From positions 1-64,000 of the forward strand of contig JACRCQ010000021.1 of NCBI GenBank assembly GCA_016218915.1: a DNA stretch of 64,000 bases, given 5' to 3'. The translations under genes were made by a program, and so were the position numbers. Origin of the DNA: Deltaproteobacteria bacterium (GTDB lineage: Bacteria > Myxococcota_A > Polyangia > Polyangiales > Polyangiaceae). This document shows positions 63,875 to 64,000 of this stretch, in pieces; the first letter of the stretch is position 1, and the number at the start of each line of letters is the position of its first letter. Under the pieces are notes generated by a model. It saw only the letters and a program-made list of their open reading frames with translations, was not told the origin of the DNA and ran no database searches.

Positions 63875-64000
63875 TCAGCCGCCGGACCGATCGCGATACA
63901 GCGCCATTGCGCCGCGAAGCTCCTGGATGACGCGGGTGCGCAGCGATTCCGGCTCGACGACTCGAGCGGTTTCACCAAAGCCCAGGACCCAGGAGGCGAC
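63875..64000 (-). CDS. C-terminal end of a WYL-domain regulator (partial)
   Basis: 42 codons at the window edge, reading WVLGFGETARVVEPESLRTR, then VIQELRGAMALYRDRSGG and stop. The WVLGFGxxxxVxEPExLR pattern is the terminal segment of WYL-domain transcription factors of the YafY type. The N-terminal part, including any helix-turn-helix, lies outside the window. It is upstream of the MopE-like gene by 146 bp, same strand. Confidence 0.8.
   Translation of the reverse strand, partial: VASWVLGFGETARVVEPESLRTRVIQELRGAMALYRDRSGG

Overview
The window is 64 kb of high-GC bacterial chromosome with about 55 protein genes on both strands. I see no rRNA, tRNA, phage, insertion sequence or CRISPR locus. 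Gene content points to Myxococcota, probably the Polyangiales side (inference): many lipoproteins with Gly/Ser- or Asp/Ala-rich linkers, Cys-rich MopE-like surface proteins, several FHA-domain proteins beside a PP2C phosphatase and a Ser/Thr kinase, and a pyrophosphate-type phosphofructokinase. A 2-oxoacid:ferredoxin oxidoreductase is also present.

Layout. 1-434: nested inverted repeats and a 13-bp tandem array, no convincing gene. 435-2708: two secreted lipoproteins and a Pro-rich membrane protein. 2795-5929: MFS/spermidine-synthase fusion. 5995-7998: Ser/Thr kinase. 8104-10973 (+): small membrane protein, trypsin-like protease, PIN-PhoH ATPase. 11116-19172 (-): a four-gene FHA island (zinc ribbon-FHA, VWA-FHA, PP2C phosphatase, FHA-ABC exporter). 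19353-21278: rplS and a divergent PPi-type PFK. 21609-27205 (-): GAF histidine kinase, membrane flavodoxin/ferredoxin, uppS and a duplicated-domain membrane protein. 27206-27835: a decayed four-helix-bundle gene between inverted short repeats. 27836-31765: HTH-tailed protein, glycosyltransferase, Uma2 protein, beta-propeller lipoprotein. 31886-33987: two-component pair. 34468-37364: korDABC. 37377-38053: VapBC-like toxin-antitoxin pair. 38179-41335: AraC/GyrI regulator, Cys-rich lipoprotein, FtsJ methyltransferase. 41378-42049: a solitary rplC, followed by 0.8 kb of minisatellites. 42865-47260: GST, dicarboxylate symporter, DUF362 protein, GH-A-like lipoprotein. 47265-50615 (-): LytS/LytTR pair and a radical SAM protein. 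50812-57857 (mostly +): VWA lipoprotein, small conserved proteins, a ComEA-type HhH protein, DUF4349 lipoprotein, gltX, CPBP-type membrane protein. 57899-64000: membrane-anchored methyltransferase, lytic transglycosylase, a 1113-residue MopE-like repeat protein, and the tail of a WYL regulator cut by the window edge.

How it fits together. Most of the window is housekeeping plus envelope biology. The coherent functional unit is the FHA island, which looks like phosphothreonine signalling wired to an ABCG-type exporter; the kinase at 5995-7998 is a candidate partner. The non-coding space is unusually rich in structure: several families of short degenerate tandem repeats, two pairs of dispersed hairpin repeats, a 29-bp triplication of a translation start, three 9-bp sites on an exact 21-bp period upstream of a VWA lipoprotein, and several genes whose -10-like hexamer lies so close to the start codon that leaderless transcripts are likely.
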